From positions 1 through 11,670 of the forward strand of contig CAMJAO010000038.1 of assembly GCA_946403615.1 (NCBI GenBank): a DNA stretch of 11,670 nucleotides. The letters run 5' to 3'. How positions within the stretch are numbered: the stretch's first letter is position 1; every line of letters begins with the position of its first letter. Below, piece by piece: positions 1 to 6,578 of the stretch. A program made the position numbers and the translations under genes. The notes under the pieces are model-generated. The model did no database searches and had not been told where the DNA came from. It saw nothing but the letters and a program-made list of their open reading frames with translations. The DNA is from an uncultured Prevotellaceae bacterium (GTDB lineage Bacteria > Bacteroidota > Bacteroidia > Bacteroidales > Bacteroidaceae).

Positions 1-475
1 TGATGAACAGATTGTCATGGGCGGTGACCAGCATGTAAAACTCTCCGTCATCCGTCTCCGTAAAAGTATCGGCGATAATGGTTCCTTTTTTCACAGTGGC
101 GAAGATCGGAAGTGAAGGAGCCTCTCCAGACAAATCTTCACCGTAAATGGGGGTGTTATCACGGGTGGCAACCAATCGTGGCTTGCCTTTGCCCTCGTAC
201 CATGTCTGTGTGCCTACATATTTACTGTATGCCCAACCCGTTATCTTCCCTGATTGTACCTTGCTCCAATTGCCCTTTTTGCCTACAAGCACGCCATTTC
301 CCAAGCCATGAGAGAAAGCGTATAATTTGGTGAGAATCTTACCCTTATTAGAGGGCGTGGCCCTAACATTCACAAAACCGTCATCCGAAGTGGCGTAAAC
401 AACAGTAAATACATTTTGCGCTTGCATCAATCCGCAAAAGGCAAGCGTCGCCAGAATTGCTAATACTCGTTTCAT
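1..475 (-). CDS. Secreted SH3-like (SH3b) domain protein, C-terminus cut by window edge
   Basis: Read on the minus strand from ATG at 475-473, the frame stays open for 158 codons to the window edge, so the C-terminus is missing. Residues 1-20 (start MKRVLAILAT, end GLMQAQ) form a Sec signal peptide, so the product is likely periplasmic or surface exposed. Residues about 22-90 look like a bacterial SH3 domain: GFVNVRATPSNKG at 33-45 is the usual 'NVRxxPSxxGxIL' start, and ITGWAYSKYVG at 78-88 is the usual 'GWAYSKY' end. SH3b domains often bind peptidoglycan or proteins; no catalytic domain is visible in the part present. The gene is divergent from the outer-membrane protein gene at 808 and has a 5' leader of about 90 bases with strong secondary structure. 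The SH3b assignment is fairly secure. The exact role is unknown. Confidence 0.8.
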   Translation of the reverse strand, partial: MKRVLAILATLAFCGLMQAQNVFTVVYATSDDGFVNVRATPSNKGKILTKLYAFSHGLGNGVLVGKKGNWSKVQSGKITGWAYSKYVGTQTWYEGKGKPRLVATRDNTPIYGEDLSGEAPSLPIFATVKKGTIIADTFTETDDGEFYMLVTAHDNLFI

Positions 476-486
476 CTTCTTCAACA

Positions 487-567
487 GCAGCACAGGTGTT
501 ATCAGTCTCTTACCTTTTCCTTATTCTTCGCTCAGGTGCTGCAAACTGAGCGAGAATACCGGAAAAG
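487..567 (-). promoter_or_regulatory. Structured 5' leader: long hairpin with possible loop-downstream pseudoknot
   Basis: On the plus strand, 522-535 (TATTCTTCGCTCAG) is the reverse complement of 546-558 (CTGAGCGAGAATA) apart from one bulged base. After a 1/2-base internal loop, 514-520 (CTTTTCC) pairs with 561-567 (GGAAAAG), giving about 20 base pairs around a 10-base loop. In the minus-strand transcript the loop contains GCAGCAC, and 487-493 supplies the exact complement GUGCUGC 12-18 bases before the start codon, so a pseudoknot could form. The outer stem begins about 7 bases from the predicted -7 box, near the expected transcription start. There is no U-run after the stem on either strand, which argues against a terminator. 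The hairpin is seen directly; a regulatory role is inference. Confidence 0.55.
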
Positions 568-573
568 ACACCG

Positions 574-581
574 CAAATATA
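574..581 (-). promoter_or_regulatory. Candidate -7 box for the SH3 gene
   Basis: The minus strand reads TATATTTG, an exact match to the Bacteroidota -7 consensus TAnnTTTG. Transcription would start near 566-570, giving a leader of about 90-95 bases before the ATG at 475. No good -33 TTTG is seen at the expected distance, so the call rests on the -7 box alone. Confidence 0.45.
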
Positions 582-740
582 AAAAAAATAATTGACATAT
601 ATCATGATTCTGTAAAAAAAGCCCCAAAATTACAACGAAAACGATTCCGAAACGGAATGGAGATAATTATTATTCTCCCCGAGAATCAATCCCTAATTTT
701 TTGTTAAATCACTGCAAATCTATCAATAATTGTAAAAACA

Positions 741-772
741 TTCGACAATTTCGTTTTTTTTCAATAATTTTG
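741..772 (+). promoter_or_regulatory. Candidate -33/-7 promoter for the outer-membrane protein/lptC operon
   Basis: TTCG at 741-744 and TAATTTTG at 765-772 are separated by 20 bases. The -7 box matches TAnnTTTG exactly and the -33 differs from TTTG by one base. The predicted start near 777-780 leaves a short leader of about 30 bases before the ATG at 808. The same spacing and boxes occur before the PpiD-like gene. Confidence 0.6.
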
Positions 773-807
773 CAAACTGATTTTGAAGATAAGACAGATC
801 TGTATTT

Positions 808-2115
808 ATGAAAAAAATAATATGCGCCGTTGTTATGGCGGCCATCACAGGACAGTTGTTCGCGCAGACTGATAGACAATACACCACTGTGTCTCCATAC
901 AGCCAGTTTGGATTGGGCATCCCTCTTGACCAGTCGCAAGGGTTTAACAAGGGCATGAACGGTGTGGGTATCGCGTTTCGCGAACATAATATGGTCAATA
1001 CTCTCAACCCCGCTTCTTATTCGTCTATCGATTCCCTTACGTTCATGTTTGACGCTGGGGTATCAGGACAATTAACCAATTTCGAAGAGAACGGTAAGAA
1101 GAAAAACGCCAAAAGCGCTTCGTTCGACTATGTTGTCGCCGGATTTAGGGCTTTCCGCCATGTGGGTGTGAGCTTTGGCTTGCTGCCCTTCTCTGATGTG
1201 GGTTACAACTATTCCAGCACTGAGAAAGTGGGTGATACGTCGACCACTTATACCAATACCTATTATGGCTCTGGCGGTCTTCATCAGGCTTTCCTCGGCA
1301 TAGGATGGGAACCGTTCAAAGGCGTGTCGTTGGGTGTCAATGGAGGCTATCTCTGGGGTAAAATCGACAAAATGATTTCCAACGTATATAGCGATGACGC
1401 CATCAATACTTTGGCAAAATCATACAAAATCAACGTCACGAATTTCACACTCAATTTCGGCGCGCAATTCCAGACAAACGTGACGAAAAATGACAAGGTG
1501 ACACTCGGCTTGACATATGGCTTAGGGCATGATTTGAAAGAAGAACTGACCAGCATGGTCATCTCTGCCAACTCTCAGACGGTTGTGCTTGATACAGCGA
1601 AAGTTGAGAGCGGTAATATGCTCAAACTCCCTCACACCTTCGGAGCAGGTCTGGCATGGAACCATCGTGACAAACTGAAAGTCGGGTTCGATTTCACATT
1701 GCAAAAATGGGCTGACGTAGGTTATCCCGAATTGCAAGGGACTGCCGGTAGCCCTCAATTTGTCCTCAATTCAAACTATTTCCTCGACAGAAAGAAATTC
1801 AATCTCGGTGTGGACTATTGTGCCGACGAAAAAGGTGAGAAGAAGAAATATTTCAGAATGATTCACTATCGTTTTGGTGTTTCATACGCTACACCTTATT
1901 TAAATATCGACGGCAGAGACGGTCCCAAGGAAATCAGTGTGTCTGCGGGTTTTGGCATTCCTATTATCAATAGTTGGAACAACCGCTCTACACTGAATAT
2001 CAGTGCGCAGTGGGTGCGCAATGCTGCAGACAACATGCTCAAAGAGAACACTTTCCGCATCAATATAGGATTCACATTCAATGAACGTTGGTTCATGAAG
2101 TGGAAAGTGAACTGA
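808..2115 (+). CDS. Outer-membrane beta-barrel protein, FadL/OmpP1-like
   Basis: 435 residues. Residues 1-20 (MKKIICAVVM through QLFAQ) are a signal peptide ending in a typical FAQ|TD cleavage site. The mature protein alternates short polar and aromatic strands with Gly/Asn turns and ends in an amphipathic strand with many aromatics (NIGFTFNERWFMKWKVN), as expected for an outer-membrane barrel recognised by the BAM complex. An early segment (GVGIAFREHNMVNTLNPASYSSID, given here by its ends G53 to D75 approximately) contains an NPASY motif resembling the NPA motif of the FadL/TodX family of hydrophobic-compound channels. The gene starts a tight operon, with lptC 10 bases downstream, so a role in envelope lipid or LPS handling is plausible but inferred. 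A barrel is likely; the FadL subfamily is less certain, and another lineage-specific barrel is possible. Confidence 0.8.
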   Translation: MKKIICAVVMAAITGQLFAQTDRQYTTVSPYSQFGLGIPLDQSQGFNKGMNGVGIAFREHNMVNTLNPASYSSIDSLTFMFDAGVSGQLTNFEENGKKKNAKSASFDYVVAGFRAFRHVGVSFGLLPFSDVGYNYSSTEKVGDTSTTYTNTYYGSGGLHQAFLGIGWEPFKGVSLGVNGGYLWGKIDKMISNVYSDDAINTLAKSYKINVTNFTLNFGAQFQTNVTKNDKVTLGLTYGLGHDLKEELTSMVISANSQTVVLDTAKVESGNMLKLPHTFGAGLAWNHRDKLKVGFDFTLQKWADVGYPELQGTAGSPQFVLNSNYFLDRKKFNLGVDYCADEKGEKKKYFRMIHYRFGVSYATPYLNIDGRDGPKEISVSAGFGIPIINSWNNRSTLNISAQWVRNAADNMLKENTFRINIGFTFNERWFMKWKVN

Positions 2116-2125
2116 TACAAACTAT

Positions 2126-2797
2126 ATGGGGCATTCACGCGCGTTCATCTTATTATTGTTGGCAGCGGTGATTACCACTGTTGCATGCAGTCCGGAGAGA
2201 GAACATACGGCACCCGCTATACGTCCGCAAGACTCGGTGCCTATGATGGTCTCCTATGGGGTGAACACGCTTATCTCTGACTCTGGCATCATCAAATACC
2301 GCATCGTGGCTGAGAGATGGGAGATGAATCCCAACAGGACGCCTTCCAGATGGGTCTTCGATAAAGGGTTGTTTCTTGAACAGTTCGACCTCACCCTTCA
2401 TGTGGAGTCTTACATCCAGTGCGACACGGCTTATTATTATGATAATGACAGGTTGTGGGAACTGCATGGACGTGTCAGGATTCTCTCAAAAAACGGATTG
2501 AGATTCAAAAGCGAGGAACTGTTCTGGGACGAGCGTAAACACGAGATTTATTCCAACAAATTCTCTCATTTCTACACACCTGAGCGTGAACTGCAAGGCA
2601 ACCGCTTCAGGAGTGATGAGAAAATGACCAAATATTCTGTAACGAATAGTAAAGGGTCGTTCGACAAAGGCGACATCGACAAGTCGCCGCGGGAAAACAT
2701 GTCGAAAAACGAATCCGATTCAGCCATGAGTCGGGGCAGACAACCGTATCGGCCAAACCGTAAACACACGACCATACCTCTCACAAGACCAGAATAA
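2126..2797 (+). CDS. lptC: LPS export protein LptC (lipoprotein form)
   Basis: 223 residues. LptC is the bitopic or periplasmic member of the Lpt bridge that passes lipopolysaccharide from the LptB2FG ABC transporter to LptA. A hydrophobic stretch at 6-20 ends in TVAC with Cys21, so this copy is probably a lipoprotein rather than having an uncleaved anchor; the lipobox is loose (Thr at -3). Residues about 43-175 fit the Bacteroidota LptC pattern: SDSGIIKYRIVAERWE (51-66), WVFDKGLFLEQFD (76-88), a DTAYYYDNDRLWELHGRV stretch (100-117), then ELFWDERKHEIYSNKF (131-146) and GNRFRSD (158-164). After about residue 178 comes a polar, Lys/Arg/Ser/Asn-rich tail of some 45 residues outside the domain. 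The neighbours are an outer-membrane barrel upstream and a CNNM protein 7 bases downstream, so the three are probably co-transcribed. Confidence 0.88.
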   Translation: MGHSRAFILLLLAAVITTVACSPEREHTAPAIRPQDSVPMMVSYGVNTLISDSGIIKYRIVAERWEMNPNRTPSRWVFDKGLFLEQFDLTLHVESYIQCDTAYYYDNDRLWELHGRVRILSKNGLRFKSEELFWDERKHEIYSNKFSHFYTPERELQGNRFRSDEKMTKYSVTNSKGSFDKGDIDKSPRENMSKNESDSAMSRGRQPYRPNRKHTTIPLTRPE

Positions 2798-2804
2798 TTG
2801 TAAC

Positions 2805-4067
2805 ATGGTTAGCATCAGTCTGATTGTCAGCATCATCATCTCAATGATTTTCTCCGGCTTCTTCTCGGGCATGGAGATAGCTTTCGTGTCAAGCAACAGG
2901 ATGCTTGCGGAGATGGACAAAGAGAAAAACGGACTGTCGCAGCGGTGTCTCGCTGTGTTTTACAAACATCCCAACAACTTTGTCAGTACCATGCTCGTGG
3001 GCAATAATATCGCCCTCGTTATATATGGCATATTGTTCGCGCAACTGTTCGACGCGACTCTTTTCCGTTCACTTTCCGACGGGTTGAGAGTATCGGCCGA
3101 TACCATCCTCTCTACGGTGATTATCCTCTTCACGGGCGAGTTCCTGCCTAAAACCTTCTTCAAAAGCAACCCTAACCGTCTGCTCACTTTTTTTGCCATA
3201 CCCGCATATCTCTGCTATGTCATCTTGTGGCCCATATCGCGTTTTGCCACGTTGCTCTCAAGGGGATTGTTGAGACTCGTGGGTGTGAAAATGGGAAAAG
3301 AAGATACCGACGAAGAGTTCTCAAAGGTCGATTTGGACTATCTTGTGCAGTCGAGCATCGACAATGCAAAAAATGAGGACGATATCGACGACGAAGTCAA
3401 GATATTCCAGAATGCGCTCGATTTTTCTGACACGAAGGTGCGCGACTGCATGATTCCAAGGACGGAAATCAATGCCGTGCCGGATGATTGTGACAGCCAG
3501 ACTCTTAAACAAAAGTTTATCGAGAGTGGTAACTCGAAAATCATCGTCTACCATGATGACATCGACCATGTCATCGGATACATCCATTCGTCGGAAATGT
3601 TCAAAAATGCCAGTGAATGGATTGAGCATATTCAGAAAATGCCTTTCGTGCCGGAGACCATGGCGGCTCGGAAACTCATGAAAATTCTTTTACAACAGAA
3701 AAAAAGCCTCGCTGTCGTTGTCGATGAGTTTGGAGGGACAGCCGGATTGGTTTCTCTCGAAGACATGGTCGAGGAAATCTTCGGTGAGATTGAAGACGAG
3801 CACGACAGCAAGAAATACACGGCCAAACGAACGGCTGAAAATGAGTATCTGCTCTCGGCCAGACTGGAGATTGACAATGTCAACGAAATGTTCGATCTCG
3901 AACTCCCCGAGAGCGACGAGTATATGACCATCGGCGGACTCATTCTGCATGAATATCAGAGTTTCCCGAAACTCAACGAGGTGGTGAAAATCGGACAATA
4001 CGAGTTCCAAATCATCAAAAAGACCATGACGAAAATTGAACTCGTCAAACTGAAGGTCATTTCGTGA
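2805..4067 (+). CDS. CNNM/CorC-family membrane protein with CBS pair ('hemolysin family')
   Basis: 420 residues. The N-terminal CNNM (DUF21) domain covers about 1-165, with membrane segments near 3-22, 60-82, 98-118 and 128-150. It shows the family signatures GFFSGMEIAFVSSNR (18-32) and GEFLPK (111-116), where transporters of this family have a GE-x-x-PK turn in the ion site. A cytoplasmic CBS pair follows (about 213-265 and 275-330), the second ending in VVVDEFGGTAGLVSLEDMVE (304-323). A CorC/HlyC domain closes the protein (about 343-417). Family members export Mg2+ or affect divalent-cation resistance; the old name 'hemolysin' is misleading. The Flavobacterium gliding protein GldE belongs to this superfamily, but nothing here shows gliding. 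It is the last gene of the operon that begins at 808. The domain call is secure; the ion carried is not shown by the sequence. Confidence 0.9.
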   Translation: MVSISLIVSIIISMIFSGFFSGMEIAFVSSNRMLAEMDKEKNGLSQRCLAVFYKHPNNFVSTMLVGNNIALVIYGILFAQLFDATLFRSLSDGLRVSADTILSTVIILFTGEFLPKTFFKSNPNRLLTFFAIPAYLCYVILWPISRFATLLSRGLLRLVGVKMGKEDTDEEFSKVDLDYLVQSSIDNAKNEDDIDDEVKIFQNALDFSDTKVRDCMIPRTEINAVPDDCDSQTLKQKFIESGNSKIIVYHDDIDHVIGYIHSSEMFKNASEWIEHIQKMPFVPETMAARKLMKILLQQKKSLAVVVDEFGGTAGLVSLEDMVEEIFGEIEDEHDSKKYTAKRTAENEYLLSARLEIDNVNEMFDLELPESDEYMTIGGLILHEYQSFPKLNEVVKIGQYEFQIIKKTMTKIELVKLKVIS

Positions 4068-4332
4068 CACATTCATCCGTAATCATCTGTCATGATAGCA
4101 TATGATGATGCTGGCTGGTGTGTTTGGCGCATGATTGGTACCATTTGATTCGCTGATGAGCATTTTTCAACGAAAAAATTCGCTTGTTTGCGTTTTTCTT
4201 CGTAATTTTGTGCGCTTTTTGGCGTATCAGCAAAATTCCAGTGGAAAAATGATTGCGAATGAGGCTCTGAAAACGCTTGAAAACAACATTTTTGAAGAGT
4301 AAAAACAATAAAATAAAAAATATTAAAAAGTA
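4068..4332. promoter_or_regulatory. Intergenic region upstream of the PpiD-like gene
   Basis: 265 bases with no convincing gene. It holds the promoter candidate at 4179-4210 and several weak inverted repeats: TTTTTC/GAAAAA around 4163-4177, GCTGAT at 4152 with ATCAGC at 4226, and the palindrome TGGTACCA at 4136-4143. The last 40 bases before the ATG are almost all A and T, typical of Bacteroidota translation starts that work without a Shine-Dalgarno sequence. I see no clear terminator for the upstream operon. Confidence 0.5.
4179..4210 (+). promoter_or_regulatory. Candidate -33/-7 promoter for the PpiD-like gene
   Basis: TTCG at 4179-4182, then 20 bases, then TAATTTTG at 4203-4210. The -7 box is an exact TAnnTTTG match. 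The boxes and spacer are the same as in the promoter before 808. The leader would be about 115-120 bases, AT-rich at its end. Confidence 0.55.
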
Positions 4333-6450
4333 ATGGCAGCATTAGGAACAATTAGAAAAAGAGGCATTATTCTCATTTGTATTATAGGTCTCGGCTTGTT
4401 CGCTTTCATCGCCGGAGACATGTTCAAATCCTGCGAGGGCACAAAGGCGGAAAGAAGTCAGAGACTCGCCGTAATCGCAGGTGAGAAAATCAATGCACAA
4501 GACTATCAAAAGTATTCTGAGGAATTTGTCGAATTCATGAAGATGGAGGGACAGCAAATCTCAGATGAACAGTTGAGAGAAGCAGCATGGAACAGTTTCA
4601 TGCAGGAAAAACTGATCGTCAATGAGGCTGAAAAACTCGGTCTGACTATCACTGACGATGAGGTCAATGACGTCATGACAAAGGGTTCGCACCCAGTTCT
4701 GGCTCAGTTCCCCATCCCGCAAGTGCATAATCCGCAGACAGGACTGTTCGATGTCAACGCATATCGTCAACTTGTCAATCAGACAAAACAGGCCAATAAT
4801 CAGCAGGCAAACCAGATTTACAGATACCTGCTTTTCAAAGAGCATCAGTTGAGAATCACAATGCTCTTCGAGAAATACAGCAATTTGCTTACAGCATGCA
4901 CCATTTCGAATCCTGCAGAGGCAAAATTCGCTTTCGACTCTGAGAAGAAAGAGAGCGACGTGCTCCTCGCTGCATTCGATTACAAAGCCATCAATGACAA
5001 TGACGTGAAAGTCAGCGATGCAGAACTTCAACAGAAATACGATGAGCTCAAAGAGTCTGCTCTCATCAAAATCCAAAACGAGCAGCGTGCTGGTAAGTTC
5101 ATCCTCGTTAGAAAAGTCGCTTCCGATCAGGACCGTGCAGAACTTAATGACCTCCTGACCAAAGCCGCTTCTGAGATGGATTCTACTGATTACGGAAGCA
5201 TTGTTCGTCAGTATCAGTCAAATATCTCTTACACAGGTGTGCCTGTCACAAAGAGCGCATTCTCGCCCGCAGTGGCCAATATGGTCGACTCTATCGGTGT
5301 CAACACCGTGAAAGGTCCCTTCGAGGATGCTGCTGACAATACACTCAATGTGATTCGTGTCATTTCTAAAACCACATTGCCCGACTCTATCCAGTATCGT
5401 GTGATTGGCGTGACAGGAAAAGACCAGGCTGAAGTTAATACACGTGCCGACAGTGTGCTGAAAGCTGCTCAGGGTGGTGAAGACTTCGAGGTGCTTGCCA
5501 AGAGATACGGACAGACCGCTGAAAAGAATTGGATGGTAACACGTGATTACGAGCATGCTGCTAACATCGGCACCGACGATGCCAAGATGATTACCATGCT
5601 CAACGAGATGGGCAAAAATGAGATGAGACTTCTCGATCTCGCTGGAAACAAACTCCTCATTCAAGTGCTTGACACCAAAAAGCCCGTACAGAAATATGTT
5701 GTTGCGCAAATCAAGCGCTCTATCGACTATTCCGACGAGACTTCACGTCAGATTACCAACGACCTCAGACAGTTCCTCGCTGACAACCGCACACTCGAAG
5801 CGCTTGAGAAGAATGCTCCTGCCAAGCAGTATCAGTTGATGGACATCCCCGGCATTGACACTTCTGTCAGTGGTATCGCTAACGTGCCCAACACCAAAGA
5901 GGCTCTCCGTTGGTTCTTCAACAGCGACCGTCAGGAGGGTGACCTCTCAGATCCCTTCACCTGCGGTCCCAACCAGGACATGCTCATGGCAGTTTTGCTG
6001 ACTGGTATCTATGACAAGGGTTACAAACCTCTGACCGATGCCAATGTGAATGAGGTTGTCAAACAGGAGGCACTCAATGACAAAAAGGCTGAGAAGATTC
6101 TCGAGGCTGTGAAGAATGTCAACTCTATCGATGCAGCCAAGGCTGTCACCGCAGTTGCTTGCCGTCTCGATACCGTACAGCATGTTTCATTTGCCAACTA
6201 CAACCAGGAACCCAAACTCGCTGGTGCTATTGCAGCAAGCAAGACTGGATTCAACAAGGCTCCAGTGAAGGGTAAGAATGGTGTTTATTTCTATCAGGTG
6301 CTCGAACAGCGTACGCTCGAAGGTGCATATGATGAGAAACAATACAAAGAGCGTGCCGCTCAGAGAAACCTCAACATCATGCACAATATGTTGCTTGACG
6401 AACTCATGCGTGATGCGAAACTCACCGACAACCGTTACATCTTCATGTAA
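4333..6450 (+). CDS. Membrane-anchored periplasmic foldase, PpiD/SurA-like peptidylprolyl isomerase
   Basis: 705 residues. A short basic N-terminus (IRKRG) is followed by one membrane segment (about 11-28), so most of the protein lies in the periplasm, as in PpiD. Residues about 40-200 match the SurA/PpiD N-terminal chaperone region: RLAVIAGEKINAQDYQKYSE (44-63), then helices with AAWNSFMQEKLIVNEAEKLGL (84-104, given by its ends A84 to L104) and ITDDEV (106-111). A parvulin-like unit is visible at about 354-448, with GEDFEVLAKRYG at 382-393. The parvulin motif 'ARHIL' is replaced by QYRVI and the final 'GYHII' by GNKLLIQV, so both conserved histidines are missing and isomerase activity is doubtful. 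Proteins of this type help outer-membrane proteins fold, which fits the barrel and LptC genes just upstream. It has its own promoter candidate and terminator. Confidence 0.87.
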   Translation: MAALGTIRKRGIILICIIGLGLFAFIAGDMFKSCEGTKAERSQRLAVIAGEKINAQDYQKYSEEFVEFMKMEGQQISDEQLREAAWNSFMQEKLIVNEAEKLGLTITDDEVNDVMTKGSHPVLAQFPIPQVHNPQTGLFDVNAYRQLVNQTKQANNQQANQIYRYLLFKEHQLRITMLFEKYSNLLTACTISNPAEAKFAFDSEKKESDVLLAAFDYKAINDNDVKVSDAELQQKYDELKESALIKIQNEQRAGKFILVRKVASDQDRAELNDLLTKAASEMDSTDYGSIVRQYQSNISYTGVPVTKSAFSPAVANMVDSIGVNTVKGPFEDAADNTLNVIRVISKTTLPDSIQYRVIGVTGKDQAEVNTRADSVLKAAQGGEDFEVLAKRYGQTAEKNWMVTRDYEHAANIGTDDAKMITMLNEMGKNEMRLLDLAGNKLLIQVLDTKKPVQKYVVAQIKRSIDYSDETSRQITNDLRQFLADNRTLEALEKNAPAKQYQLMDIPGIDTSVSGIANVPNTKEALRWFFNSDRQEGDLSDPFTCGPNQDMLMAVLLTGIYDKGYKPLTDANVNEVVKQEALNDKKAEKILEAVKNVNSIDAAKAVTAVACRLDTVQHVSFANYNQEPKLAGAIAASKTGFNKAPVKGKNGVYFYQVLEQRTLEGAYDEKQYKERAAQRNLNIMHNMLLDELMRDAKLTDNRYIFM

Positions 6451-6476
6451 TCAGTTGATTGGATAATCACATATTT

Positions 6477-6509
6477 CGGCTCTCCTGTTTTAGGGGAGCC
6501 GATTTTTTT
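6477..6509 (+). terminator. Rho-independent terminator of the PpiD-like gene
   Basis: CGGCTCTCCT (6477-6486) pairs with AGGGGAGCCG (6492-6501) as a 10-base-pair stem with one G-U pair, around the loop GTTTT, and is followed by seven T residues (6503-6509). It begins 27 bases after the stop codon at 6450. This is a textbook intrinsic terminator. Confidence 0.93.
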
Positions 6510-6543
6510 ACCTTGACATGCGAGAGATGTCCTTTTTTTTTCG

Positions 6544-6551
6544 TATCTTCG
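6544..6551 (+). promoter_or_regulatory. Candidate -7 box for the GHL10 lipoprotein gene
   Basis: TATCTTCG matches the Bacteroidota -7 box TAnnTTTG with one substitution. It lies 35 bases before the ATG at 6579 and just after the upstream terminator, so a new transcript here makes sense. No strong -33 box is seen at the expected distance. Confidence 0.4.
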
Positions 6552-6578
6552 CAGCCGAAATCATACTATATTTATTAC

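Larger units (their letters stand above)
476..807. promoter_or_regulatory. Divergent intergenic regulatory region between SH3 gene and outer-membrane protein gene
   Basis: This 332-base stretch has no convincing coding sequence. It is AT-rich in its right two thirds. From left to right it holds: a leader for the minus-strand gene with a long hairpin (514-567), a minus-strand -7 candidate (574-581), two short perfect inverted repeats (644-658 and 672-686), and a plus-strand -33/-7 pair (741-772). Both flanking genes start here and run apart, so any protein bound at the inverted repeats could affect both. Confidence 0.75.

Noticed and set aside
514..567. Hairpin at 514-567 as an intrinsic terminator
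   Set aside because: Neither strand has a T-run after the stem, and no gene ends nearby; it lies in the leader of a gene that starts at 475.
3632..4076. Long minus-strand frames opposite the CNNM gene
   Set aside because: They lie wholly opposite a strong, motif-bearing gene and show no recognisable domain; they mirror its codon bias.
4082..4112. Weak inverted repeats (ATCATC/GATGAT) after the CNNM gene as a terminator
   Set aside because: Arms are only 6 bases with a long loop and no T-run, so they are within chance in this AT-rich region.
4073..4351. Minus-strand frame of 92 codons across the gap before the PpiD-like gene
   Set aside because: It overlaps the foldase start and its promoter, has no family resemblance, and its hydrophobic start is the complement of an A-rich leader.
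4561..5709. Minus-strand frames of 163-171 codons opposite the PpiD-like gene
   Set aside because: Compositionally odd (rich in Cys, His, Val, Leu), no domain signature, and explained by the biased codon use of the plus-strand gene.
6459..6578. Extension of the GHL10 gene 40 codons upstream to an ATG at 6459
   Set aside because: The stretch runs through the terminator at 6477-6509 and the promoter candidate at 6544, codes for an unlikely Cys/Phe-rich segment, and would bury the lipoprotein signal that begins perfectly at 6579.
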